Below are positions 23,449-29,847 of a stretch of 29,903 nt of DNA, piece after piece; within the stretch, counting starts at the first letter, position 1; the number at the start of each line of letters is the position of its first letter. The stretch is from positions 1 through 29,903 of the IMG/VR virus record IMGVR_UViG_3300046656_000241; one strand, 5' to 3'. The notes beneath the pieces are model-generated. The model was not told the DNA's origin, did no database searches, and saw only the letters and a list, made by a program, of their open reading frames with translations. A program made the position numbers and the translations under genes. Origin of the DNA: a virus.

Positions 23449-23697
23449 ATGATCTATCTAGCTGCGCTGATAATCTCAATCGCAATCATCGCCTTTGTGT
23501 GCGGGGAGTTGTGGTCCCTGCTCTGGCGCCCCATGCTGTCGCTGGTGTTCGCGGCTGGCGCCCTCTGGCTGTTGTCCCACGGCATCAAGTCAATCGGCTA
23601 TGTCCACATACCGCACCCTGATTTGGTGTTCCACCTTGGGGGCTTTGCCTCTGTGGTGTTCCTGATCTGGGTTTTCACTCGCAAGGTTCGAGCCTAA
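23449..23697 (+). CDS. Small membrane protein, about three transmembrane helices
   Basis: 82 residues. Helices are likely at about 1-20, 26-45 and 58-76, each rich in Leu/Ile/Val/Ala/Phe, with short Gly or His/Pro turns and a basic C-terminus. CGGAG stands 7 bases before the ATG. It is the first gene of the rightward early block and is followed by a strong GC hairpin. No family recognised; an inner-membrane host-takeover or exclusion role is speculation. Confidence 0.65.
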   Translation: MIYLAALIISIAIIAFVCGELWSLLWRPMLSLVFAAGALWLLSHGIKSIGYVHIPHPDLVFHLGGFASVVFLIWVFTRKVRA

Positions 23698-23701
23698 CGA
23701 C

Positions 23702-23723
23702 CCGGGGCGGATGGCCGCCCCGG
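23702..23723 (+). terminator. Terminator/attenuator hairpin
   Basis: CCGGGGCGG and CCGCCCCGG form a perfect 9-bp stem with a 4-base loop, followed by CTTGTTGCGTTT. It lies 4 bases after the stop of the membrane-protein gene. The tail is T-rich but interrupted, so partial termination is more likely than complete. Confidence 0.6.
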
Positions 23724-23758
23724 CTTGTTGCGTTTCACCCAAGATAGGAGCAATTCCC

Positions 23759-24148
23759 ATGACAGCACAGAAAGCCCCGAGCGCCCCGGTTCGTAAGGCC
23801 GCACTCCAAGCCGTGGCCGCAGTCATCGCCCCGGGCCAATCGCCGTTCGATGCACTCGCGCAGAAGGCAACGGCACTGGCCCTGGCCAGGAAGGCGCCCA
23901 AGGTGTCGCGCCTGACTGAGCCGACCGAAATCGGCCCTGGTGTGGTCGCGCAGATGATGGGCAACCATCTGATGTTGATGATCGATGTCGGGCCCGAGGC
24001 GCGGGCCAACGCGGAGGAAACAGAGAAAGGCGCGTTGATACTCGGGAAGGCTGGCCCCGGCTATGGGCGCACCGCGCAACTTCCCGGGACTGATTTGGCC
24101 CTGTCCCTGTACCTGGGGACCATGGCGCCGAAGAAAGGCAAAAACTGA
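23759..24148 (+). CDS. Hypothetical Ala-rich soluble protein
   Basis: 129 residues from the ATG at 23759, chosen because AGGAG lies 9 bases ahead; an upstream in-frame ATG lies in a hairpin loop. Residues 1-50 are Ala/Lys/Gln-rich and helical, about 65-85 hold a VVAQMMGNHLMLMID segment, and the C-terminus is Gly/Leu-rich ending in Lys. No motif recognised. A strong terminator follows, so it ends a transcription unit. Confidence 0.6.
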   Translation: MTAQKAPSAPVRKAALQAVAAVIAPGQSPFDALAQKATALALARKAPKVSRLTEPTEIGPGVVAQMMGNHLMLMIDVGPEARANAEETEKGALILGKAGPGYGRTAQLPGTDLALSLYLGTMAPKKGKN

Positions 24149-24182
24149 GGCGCGCAAGCCTGACATGACGCTGCCACATGGG

Positions 24183-24213
24183 GGGCTAGGTCCGGAGACC
24201 TAGCCCTTTTTTT
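24183..24213 (+). terminator. Strong Rho-independent terminator
   Basis: GGGCTAGGTC and GACCTAGCCC form a perfect 10-bp stem around a CGGA loop, followed directly by seven T residues. It lies 35 bases after the 129-residue gene. Confidence 0.93.
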
Positions 24214-24253
24214 ATAGGGGCAAGAAACCCTGAAACCTGATGGAGAGTGGAAC

Positions 24254-24367
24254 ATGAAACAGGTAGTTGCCGCGTTGTTATACGGCATATTCATCATCTC
24301 GGCCGCCATGTCAGTAGGCGCAGCCGTGGCGATGTTTGCCGAGGCGACCGTGGGCCCGCTCTGGTGA
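24254..24367 (+). CDS. 37-residue single-helix membrane microprotein
   Basis: ATG 24254 follows a GGAG-type site. Apart from two polar residues at the start and a short Glu/Trp end, the peptide is one hydrophobic Ala/Val/Ile/Met helix, which could be a membrane anchor or an uncleaved signal-like segment. The stop overlaps the next gene's start as GTGA. Function unknown. Confidence 0.6.
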   Translation: MKQVVAALLYGIFIISAAMSVGAAVAMFAEATVGPLW

Positions 24368-24588
24368 GCAAGCCCAAGACAACCCAGACGCGTCCTGGCA
24401 TCATGCCGGCCGCCGATGTTTGGATTATCGCCATGCTTGGGGCCCTCGCAGGGGGCCAATCTGCAGGTGAGGCGATAGAGACTGCGAACGATGTGCAAGA
24501 CGCATACACTTTGAAATTCCTGCGGCCGAAGAAGTCGGCCAACGGCAAGGCCAAGGCCCCGGGCGCGGGGATGGCTAACAGCGTTTAA
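24364..24588 (+). CDS. Hypothetical small protein (GTG start)
   Basis: 74 residues from the GTG that overlaps the previous TGA. A polar Lys/Thr start is followed by a hydrophobic segment (about 14-30, ADVWIIAMLGALAGG), an acidic helix and a Lys/Gly/Ala-rich tail. Its TAA stop lies inside the palindrome at 24581-24592. Function unknown. Confidence 0.55.
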   Translation: MSKPKTTQTRPGIMPAADVWIIAMLGALAGGQSAGEAIETANDVQDAYTLKFLRPKKSANGKAKAPGAGMANSV

Positions 24589-24592
24589 ACGC
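24581..24592. repeat. Palindrome GCGTTTAAACGC, copy 3
   Basis: Exact copy. It supplies the stop codon of the preceding gene and lies 13 bases before the GTG of the next, so protein bound here would sit on a gene junction. Confidence 0.9.
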
Positions 24593-24605
24593 GGAGGGCA
24601 GTGTG

Positions 24606-24743
24606 GTGAGAGTGGCAGGAAATACGGCGAGCCCCAAGATGCAGGTTTTGGCGTTCTATCTTGGGGCCGCTATCGTGGGTGTGCTTTGGCTTCTTAGCTT
24701 GGCCATGGCGAGCCCGGTGATTTCACATTGCGTGACGAGGTGA
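24606..24743 (+). CDS. 45-residue single-helix membrane microprotein
   Basis: GTG 24606 is preceded by GGAGG 8 bases away. A short polar start leads into one hydrophobic helix (about 13-35, rich in Leu/Ala/Val/Trp), then a short polar tail with one Cys. It ends 6 bases before the next ATG. Another small membrane product of the same block; no family recognised. Confidence 0.55.
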   Translation: MRVAGNTASPKMQVLAFYLGAAIVGVLWLLSLAMASPVISHCVTR

Positions 24744-24749
24744 CTTGAG

Positions 24750-25148
24750 ATGGAAAGGCGAACACTGAATGGCTGGCTAGTATCGCGGTGCGCGGGCAGC
24801 GTCTCCGCGCTGTCAGCCTTGGCCCGTGAAATGTTCACCCTAGCGTTTCAATCGTTGTCCGAAGGCCCCAAGTGCGAGAAGCCCAACACCGAAGCCGAGC
24901 GCGGGGTTACGACCTTTAGCGCCGAACTGACGTGGGGCTTACATGACTGTACGGTCAATGGGATGCCTAGTATGGCGATTTGCGCGCGGATAGGTGAGCA
25001 GGTCTGGCCCGTGTTCGTTGTGCCCGTTCCCGGTCTAATCGTCCGTAATGCCAGCGGCGATGCGCTAGCCATAGAGCGGCACCCCTTGATGGGGGCCGGG
25101 CCGTCCAAAGGCTCATGCTCTGGCCCCGTCTCTGGCACAATCCACTAG
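24750..25148 (+). CDS. Hypothetical protein, 132 residues
   Basis: ATG 24750 follows an AGGTGA-type site. The N-terminal 35 residues are Arg/Ser/Ala/Leu helical. The rest looks like a compact beta-containing fold with a hydrophobic strand (VWPVFVVPVPGLIV, about 85-98) and five Cys residues in total. It ends at a TAG placed inside an 8-bp hairpin. No recognised motif. Confidence 0.6.
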   Translation: MERRTLNGWLVSRCAGSVSALSALAREMFTLAFQSLSEGPKCEKPNTEAERGVTTFSAELTWGLHDCTVNGMPSMAICARIGEQVWPVFVVPVPGLIVRNASGDALAIERHPLMGAGPSKGSCSGPVSGTIH

Positions 25149-25166
25149 GGAGATGTAACCTAGTGG
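25142..25166 (+). repeat. Hairpin across a stop codon
   Basis: CCACTAGG and CCTAGTGG pair exactly around a 9-base loop. The left arm contains the TAG stop of the 132-residue gene. It directly precedes the larger fold at 25171-25239. Confidence 0.7.
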
Positions 25167-25170
25167 GCGC

Positions 25171-25248
25171 GGGGCCCGATGGTCTGGAGCGTTATGCTGC
25201 CTTGGGTGACAGCAAGTGACGCGCACCGCATCGGGCCCCAATTTTCTT
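25171..25248 (+). terminator. Long structured RNA element, terminator-like
   Basis: GGGGCCCGATG (25171-25181) pairs perfectly with CATCGGGCCCC (25229-25239) and is followed by AATTTTCTT. Inside, GCGT/ACGC and TGCTG/CAGCA form further helices, giving a continuous rod with small internal loops. A plain terminator needs only the outer stem, so this may be a structured small RNA or 3' element that also terminates. Confidence 0.6.
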
Positions 25249-25272
25249 GGCCCCTAACTTGGAGAATGTACC

Positions 25273-25422
25273 GTGCACAGAATATGCTTTATGTCCGTTG
25301 GCGTGTTCGCAAGTGAATGGACGCGAGCCCTAGCCGCCGGCCGTTATGGTGAGGCCGCTTTACTCGGTGTTGCCTCTGTGGTTCTGGCTTATCTCGGGTT
25401 TGCGTCAGAGGAGCGCCAGTGA
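25273..25422 (+). CDS. 49-residue membrane-associated microprotein
   Basis: GTG 25273 with GGAG 8 bases ahead. The sequence has a short N-terminal hydrophobic patch, a polar middle (SEWTRALAAGRYGEA), and a C-terminal transmembrane-like helix of about 17 residues followed by Glu-Glu-Arg. The stop overlaps an in-frame GTG of the following long frame. Unknown function. Confidence 0.5.
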   Translation: MHRICFMSVGVFASEWTRALAAGRYGEAALLGVASVVLAYLGFASEERQ

Positions 25423-25567
25423 CCCCAAGGTGCGACAACTTGCCATATGCGGACTGCATGGTCCCCAGACATCTTGCATTCTGCATACCCCCTACTGGCT
25501 CGCCTGCCAGGGCTAGCGCCCCTGGCCAGGACTGCGCCAGACCGACCCCCAGTGACGCGGAGTGTTC

Positions 25568-25579
25568 GCGTTTAAACGC
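25568..25579. repeat. Palindrome GCGTTTAAACGC, copy 4
   Basis: Exact copy, extended to 14 bp by flanking C and G, 62 bases upstream of the start of the 653-residue gene, where an operator would be expected. Confidence 0.9.
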
Positions 25580-25640
25580 GGATACCTCGGGCCACTGGCC
25601 CCCAGGGCAATCAAGCCTCTGGAGCGTAGGAGCTAGCATT

Positions 25641-27602
25641 ATGAGTAAGCCGAAAAAGCTCGGGAAACCGGGTGAGATTTTGCCAGGGGACAAGTTCCCC
25701 CTGGAGGGAAAGGAGCTTACCCCATTGGGTGAGTACCTGACAGCCTATGGCGCCATGCTCTATGGGCAGCTTGCCCTGGTCATGGCCGACACCCAGGCCA
25801 AGACAGCAGCCGAAGCCGCGACCGTCTGGGCGGGCTTCACTAGCGGGATCATGTATCTTCTGCAGCTTCCCGCGAAAGCGGCCAAGGCAGTGAAGGGCAA
25901 GCCGACCCTGACCTTGACCGACCACCTGACCCTGCTCGGGCTCACCATGGCCGACTATAACAGGCTTCGGTGGGAGAAAGAGTGTCGCGCCACCTGGAAC
26001 AAGTCCCGGGACGCGATCAAAACCCAATACGGGATCGAGGTGGGCAACATGCCCGATGGCTTCCCGGGCATGCACCGCGACCGGATTGAGGCCGAAGCCA
26101 AGGCCCGGGCCGCGCAGATTGTCGCGGAACTGCCCCCGGAACCCCCGGCAACGCCCCTGGCAGCCCCGCTGGCGGCGATTGTGCCTAGCATGGCACTTGT
26201 GCCTGTCACGGGCATCACGGCCGATCTGGAGCCCTCCCTGGCCCCGGAAAGCGACAACGGCGAATTGCCGGCCCCTACTGTGCCCGAGACGCCGGCCATT
26301 GCCGACGCCCCTGGTGTGTCAGAAGTGGCGGCGGTTGCCGCTGAGTCCACGCCCCTGTCCGAGCCGGTTGTGGCTGCGATTGAGGCGTTCAACGCTCAAG
26401 TGGAGGGCCCGGGCGAACCGACCCCTACGCAGCCCGAAGCTATTGCTTCGGAGATCACCCCAGACGCCCCGTGTGGTGGTGACGTGCTACCGGGTACCGA
26501 AGCCCTGGCCACTGGCCAGTGTGCGGATAGTGCCTGTACAACCTGCGAACCGGAGCCCGTGTCTGGCCCTTTGCCCGATGGCGCTCCGGAGTGTGGTCCG
26601 GCCGAGCCCGAGATTTTGACCTCTGGCCCGGAGACTACTCACCAGCCCGAGGTTGATCCTCTGGCCCAAGTCGCGGCCCAGGCCGTTGCCCTGGCGATTG
26701 TGCCGACGGGAGAGACCTCCCCTTTGCACGATGGCCAGCCGCAAGAGGCGGAAGCCACTACTTCGGCCACTGGCACCGAAGGCACCGAGGCAGAGCAGAC
26801 TGGCTTTGTCCAGGTTGCCGACGCTGCGCCCCTGGTGGTTGCTTCGGAGGCTGGCGAGCCCGCTAAGGCAGAGGGTGAGGGTCAAGACAACCCTTTGCCC
26901 GAGGCTACTGCCGATGTGAGCGCGGCTGGTGTGGTTGCTGGCGATGCTGGCCAGCAGGCGACCGAAGCCCCCAAGCCTGTTGGGGATGCTACGGAAGCCA
27001 TTGCTTCGGGTGAGCCCGAAGCCGAGGCCGTGGGTGTGATCGAGGGCACCCCCGGGCTTGCGTCCTTTGTGTCGGCCGAAGTGTTGGAAGGCGAGGTTAT
27101 CGCGCCGGCTAGCCCTTTGGTGCCCTCCCCCGAGGCTGTTGCTTTGGCCAACGCCTCGGAGCTTGCCCCTGCCGAGACTGGTGACGTTGTCACGAACCCT
27201 TTGGACGATGCTTTGCAAGAGGCCAAGGGGGAAATCGACGCCAAGCTGGATATCGCTTGGTCGGAACACTGCGCGAAGCCCTGCGAGGCGTCCGCGCGGC
27301 ATGTCCGAGCGATTGCCCGATGGGCATTGAACACCCATCCAAAGGTGTTCTCGGCTGTCGATCTGCACAAGTGGCGCGACAAGACGCGGGCTTACATCCC
27401 GCAGACTGGCAGCATGGGGCGGAAGGGGCACCTTACCCTGGCCTATGCCCAAGCGGCAGTGCAGGAAGAGGCGACCACGGCACAGCAGGAAGAGACTGGC
27501 GCAATCCTGGCCAGTGCCCGCGCTGCGCTCTTGCCCGATACTGGCGAGGCGAATGACAACGGCAAGCTGCCGGATGAAGGGCGCGGAGGGCCCAAGGTAT
27601 AG
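25641..27602 (+). CDS. Ala/Pro/Glu-rich protein with long disordered linker, 653 residues
   Basis: ATG 25641 follows TAGGAG by 8 bases. The frame is open back to a GTG at 25419, but the added stretch carries a palindrome and reads as non-coding. Residues about 1-165 look folded: a helical part with LYGQLALVMADTQAKTAAEA and a conserved-looking DHLTLLGLTMADYNRLRWEK. Residues about 170-530 are low-complexity Ala/Pro/Glu/Thr/Val with almost no basic residues and four Cys around 353-374. A basic C-terminal domain (about 535-620) contains HVRAIARWAL and KWRDKTRAY. Two domains joined by an acidic tether fits a scaffold or capture protein; no family recognised. Confidence 0.65.
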   Translation: MSKPKKLGKPGEILPGDKFPLEGKELTPLGEYLTAYGAMLYGQLALVMADTQAKTAAEAATVWAGFTSGIMYLLQLPAKAAKAVKGKPTLTLTDHLTLLGLTMADYNRLRWEKECRATWNKSRDAIKTQYGIEVGNMPDGFPGMHRDRIEAEAKARAAQIVAELPPEPPATPLAAPLAAIVPSMALVPVTGITADLEPSLAPESDNGELPAPTVPETPAIADAPGVSEVAAVAAESTPLSEPVVAAIEAFNAQVEGPGEPTPTQPEAIASEITPDAPCGGDVLPGTEALATGQCADSACTTCEPEPVSGPLPDGAPECGPAEPEILTSGPETTHQPEVDPLAQVAAQAVALAIVPTGETSPLHDGQPQEAEATTSATGTEGTEAEQTGFVQVADAAPLVVASEAGEPAKAEGEGQDNPLPEATADVSAAGVVAGDAGQQATEAPKPVGDATEAIASGEPEAEAVGVIEGTPGLASFVSAEVLEGEVIAPASPLVPSPEAVALANASELAPAETGDVVTNPLDDALQEAKGEIDAKLDIAWSEHCAKPCEASARHVRAIARWALNTHPKVFSAVDLHKWRDKTRAYIPQTGSMGRKGHLTLAYAQAAVQEEATTAQQEETGAILASARAALLPDTGEANDNGKLPDEGRGGPKV

Positions 27603-27634
27603 CCCTCGGGCTAGCTCAGTGCTGACATGAAAAG

Positions 27635-27660
27635 AGCCCCGGAGCGCAAGCCCCGGGGCT
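27635..27660. terminator. Bidirectional terminator between convergent genes
   Basis: AGCCCCGG and CCGGGGCT form an 8-bp stem with a 10-base loop. Rightward it is followed by TAATTGTT; leftward by CTTTTC. It separates the 653-residue gene from the leftward SprT operon. A second hairpin (GGGGCT/AGCCCC, 27682-27698) overlaps the last stop of that operon. Confidence 0.75.
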
Positions 27661-27690
27661 TAATTGTTGCCTAATGGTTGCGGGGCTCGC

Positions 27691-27849
27691 CTAGCCCCAT
27701 GGGCCCTTGTCCCAAGGCTTGTCACTGTCGGCCTTGGGCCACAGTAGCACTAGGTTGCCCAAGACGCAGAATAGCCAGAACGTGACGCCGCAGCGAACGC
27801 CCCAAGGCAGGGAGTTATACATATCCCCGAATAGCTGAAGGAATGTCAT
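27691..27849 (-). CDS. 52-residue membrane protein
   Basis: ATG 27849 overlaps the previous stop (ATGA). After a short amphipathic start (TFLQLFGDMY), residues about 17-37 form one transmembrane helix with two Cys, followed by a Lys/Asp/Trp/Pro tail. Last gene of the leftward operon at this end. Function unknown. Confidence 0.6.
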   Translation of the reverse strand: MTFLQLFGDMYNSLPWGVRCGVTFWLFCVLGNLVLLWPKADSDKPWDKGPWG

Positions 27850-28061
27850 ATCTTGCGCTCCAGGATGGCCTTGGCCCGGGCCGCACATGATGGGCTTGTG
27901 TGGCAGTCCAAGTCTGTTGCAGGGTTGTCGAGTAGCGCGACAAGGGCCCATGCTTGGTCATGCTTGGGGCCCATGTAGATGGTAGCAAGGCGAGAGATGG
28001 CCAGGGCCAGCATATCGCGTTGCTCGCGTGATAGTGGGATAGTGACTTGACGTGGGTTCAT
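27846..28061 (-). CDS. Hypothetical small helical protein
   Basis: 71 residues from ATG 28061, with GGAG 9 bases before it. It starts with a short beta-like segment (RQVTIPLSREQRDML), then a helix with LALAISRLATIYMG and another ending in Arg/Ala/Lys, with two Cys. Coupled by ATGA overlaps on both sides. No family recognised. Confidence 0.55.
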   Translation of the reverse strand: MNPRQVTIPLSREQRDMLALAISRLATIYMGPKHDQAWALVALLDNPATDLDCHTSPSCAARAKAILERKI

Positions 28062-28144
28062 GGTCTGTTGCTCCAAAGGGCCCGGGCCGCGATATACAGC
28101 CCGAGCAGTGCGACTAAGTCAGCAGTGTAGGACCCTAGTATCAT
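28058..28144 (-). CDS. 28-residue membrane microprotein
   Basis: ATG 28144 overlaps the SprT-like gene's stop, and its TGA overlaps the next ATG, so it fills the gap between two genes exactly. The peptide has one Leu/Ala/Ile helix (about 8-22) and a basic end. The double ATGA fit is the main argument for its being real; it may serve only to relay ribosomes. Confidence 0.45.
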   Translation of the reverse strand: MILGSYTADLVALLGLYIAARALWSNRP

Positions 28145-29289
28145 GCCACGCACCCACAGAGGCTAGCGGGCCCGTTGTGCGTCTCGCAGAAAGGCGCACT
28201 AGGCTTGTGGTGGACGTCCTGGCCCTCGACACTCCCCGCAAACTGAGGCTCGGGCACACTAGGGGCTAGCGGGGCTTGAGCCTTGGCCGCGAAGCGGCGA
28301 GCCATGGCCTTGGGGCTTGGCAGTGCCTCGGGCTTGGGGGCTTCAAGCTTCGCGTTTAAACGCACAACAGCCTTGACCTTGGATACCGGCTTGACCTTGG
28401 CCCTAGCCTTGGCCTTGGCCTTGGGCTTGCGCTTGGCCAGGGGCTTGCGGGCCCCGTGCTGACGCGCGGTCTTGGCAGGGACACCTTGGCCACTGGCGCC
28501 CATGCCGTGTGCTGGTGGTACGCTGGCATCGTCTAGCTTGAAGGGCTTGGAGCACACTAGGCACTGCGCCTTGAGTGCGGCCCCTGCATGGCGCACAATG
28601 ACCGGCTTGGGCTTGCAGCCGCAGACGTACTTCAGTAGCCGCGAGCCCGAACCCTGGCCCCGGGATGTGCCGCCCCGAGTGCCGAAGCCAGCGCCACAAG
28701 GGCGGAGCTTGGGCGCCTCGGGGAGAGGGCCAGCGACTAGGCCAGGGGGAAGCCCTGCCCCGCCCTTGGCCCGTAAGCCCGCAACCACCTGCCGGGCACT
28801 GCGCGGCATGCCGTCATTAGGGATAGGCAGGGCTTGGAGCTTCGGCACTAGGTCTGGGTCGAATAGCCCCCAATCATAGGAGCAATGCACAGTGCAACCC
28901 GGTATGCCGATGCGCTCGCAAGCTGCCTTCCACTCGGGCCCGTGACCGTGACCGGGGCCAGCCATGGCATGCGCTAGTTCATGCAGTGTGGTCCCGATCA
29001 ACTGACAGACATGTTCCTGCCCCGTGGCCACTAGACAGATCAGGTGCCCCACGATGGGCTTGCGGCCCTCTAGCCGCTTGCCATCGGCCCCGCAGCCGCA
29101 GTCCCATTTGTCATACCAAGTCACCCCGCGCAGACCGGACTCCGCGCCAGTGCCGTAGGTGAGCTTGATATGCGCTAGTGCCTTGTGATCGGCCTTGGTG
29201 AGGGCTTCGCGCCTCAGTGCCAGGGCAAACACGGATTGAATGAACGCCTCATGTGTCACCGGCTTCGCTAGCTTGTGCTTGTCGCTCAT
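28141..29289 (-). CDS. SprT-like zinc metalloprotease with long basic tail
   Basis: 382 residues from ATG 29289, preceded by GGAGGG. HELAH at 103-107 with H116 in HGPEWKAACERIG gives the HExxH...H zinc site of the SprT/Spartan family; the strand before it and IKLTYGTG near 41-48 fit the family start. A Cys-rich zinc-ribbon-like part (YVCGC to CLVC, about 225-255) follows, as in SprT proteins. The last 120 residues are Lys/Ala/Pro-rich, suggesting DNA contact. Known relatives cut proteins crosslinked to DNA. In a phage it might clear host DNA-bound proteins; that is inference. Confidence 0.82.
   Translation of the reverse strand: MSDKHKLAKPVTHEAFIQSVFALALRREALTKADHKALAHIKLTYGTGAESGLRGVTWYDKWDCGCGADGKRLEGRKPIVGHLICLVATGQEHVCQLIGTTLHELAHAMAGPGHGHGPEWKAACERIGIPGCTVHCSYDWGLFDPDLVPKLQALPIPNDGMPRSARQVVAGLRAKGGAGLPPGLVAGPLPEAPKLRPCGAGFGTRGGTSRGQGSGSRLLKYVCGCKPKPVIVRHAGAALKAQCLVCSKPFKLDDASVPPAHGMGASGQGVPAKTARQHGARKPLAKRKPKAKAKARAKVKPVSKVKAVVRLNAKLEAPKPEALPSPKAMARRFAAKAQAPLAPSVPEPQFAGSVEGQDVHHKPSAPFCETHNGPASLCGCVA
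28352..28363. repeat. Palindrome GCGTTTAAACGC, copy 5
   Basis: Exact copy inside the coding sequence of the SprT-like gene, reading as Arg-Leu-Asn-Ala, so it is kept despite coding constraint. Confidence 0.9.
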
Positions 29290-29290
29290 G

Positions 29291-29545
29291 TCACTGCCCT
29301 CCATTTAGCTGTTGGATCACTGTGCCTACCCACTGGCACAGTTCGGTGATAGTGGCCGCGTCGGAATAGTGGCATTCGGCCTTGATGCCATGGGCCCGCA
29401 ATTCGCGCACTGTGTCGTGTGCGTCCTCGCGTCCCGCTTCGCTCCACATGTATTCCCAAGGCTTGTCTTGGGGCTTGGCGTAGACGTGCCAAGCGCCAGG
29501 GGCCCGGGTTATCATGGCCGCAAACTGGCTTGCGATCTTGCTCAT
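29291..29545 (-). CDS. Hypothetical protein, 84 residues
   Basis: ATG 29545 with AGGAG 9 bases before it. A mixed alpha/beta small protein: WHVYAKPQDKPWEYM near the start, a helix with DAHDTVRELRAHGIKAE, then a helix WVGTVIQQL. The layout (strand, helix, strand, helix) is compact and soluble. First gene of the leftward SprT operon, ending one base before the next ATG. No family recognised. Confidence 0.6.
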   Translation of the reverse strand: MSKIASQFAAMITRAPGAWHVYAKPQDKPWEYMWSEAGREDAHDTVRELRAHGIKAECHYSDAATITELCQWVGTVIQQLNGGQ

Positions 29546-29601
29546 CTGTGCATGCTCCTAGCTATGGGCGTCATTGCCCGGGGCTAGATATGGCACGATT
29601 T

Positions 29602-29613
29602 GCGTTTAAACGC
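29602..29613. repeat. Palindrome GCGTTTAAACGC, copy 6
   Basis: Exact copy, 56 bases upstream of the first gene of the SprT operon, in a typical operator position. Confidence 0.9.
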
Positions 29614-29646
29614 TGCTAACGCCGGGCCGCGATTGGGCCGCTCCTA

Positions 29647-29662
29647 ATCACAATCGCGTGAT
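29647..29662. promoter_or_regulatory. Second ATCAC-N6-GTGAT site
   Basis: ATCAC and GTGAT arms with a 6-base centre, same spacing as at 23226-23241, upstream of the SprT operon. Confidence 0.4.
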
Positions 29663-29672
29663 GATCCAACTT

Positions 29673-29682
29673 TCTGTTAGAC
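29673..29682. repeat. Direct repeat TCTGTTAGAC, copy 1
   Basis: Exact 10-base direct repeat with 29698-29707, starts 25 bases apart in a non-coding area. Confidence 0.6.
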
Positions 29683-29697
29683 TGTCTTATCCTACAA

Positions 29698-29707
29698 TCT
29701 GTTAGAC
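29698..29707. repeat. Direct repeat TCTGTTAGAC, copy 2
   Basis: Second exact copy. Iteron, activator site or chance cannot be separated with only two copies. Confidence 0.6.
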
Positions 29708-29741
29708 GCACAGCCTTGCCGCTTCCCCATTGCCCTCCTCC

Positions 29742-29753
29742 GCGTTTAAACGC
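29742..29753. repeat. Palindrome GCGTTTAAACGC, copy 7
   Basis: Exact copy, 140 bases from copy 6 and 196 bases upstream of the SprT operon's first gene. Confidence 0.9.
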
Positions 29754-29830
29754 AGACCACCCCATTTCCCTTGTGACACATTGCGCCGTGTGCTGATCAC
29801 ATTTAATTTACTTGACACGAGTTGTAGCCG

Positions 29831-29847
29831 CCGGGGGTTTCCCCCGG
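29831..29847. repeat. GC-rich hairpin near the right edge
   Basis: CCGGGGG and CCCCCGG form a perfect 7-bp stem around TTT. No T-run follows. The surrounding 80 bases are almost all G/C with further self-complementary stretches (TGCGG...CCGCA). Confidence 0.5.

Noticed and set aside
25419-25640. In-frame N-terminal extension of the 653-residue gene from a GTGA overlap
   Set aside because: The extension carries the repeated palindrome, has a Pro/Ser/Cys composition unlike a domain, and a strong ribosome site stands before ATG 25641.
26487-27452. 321-residue antisense frame under the Ala/Pro/Glu-rich gene
   Set aside because: Its openness follows from the biased codons of the sense gene; no motif or start signal.
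29692-29730. 12-codon minus-strand frame after a strong GGAGGAGG site
   Set aside because: Too short to support, although the ribosome site is good; it could be a leader peptide but nothing else indicates that.
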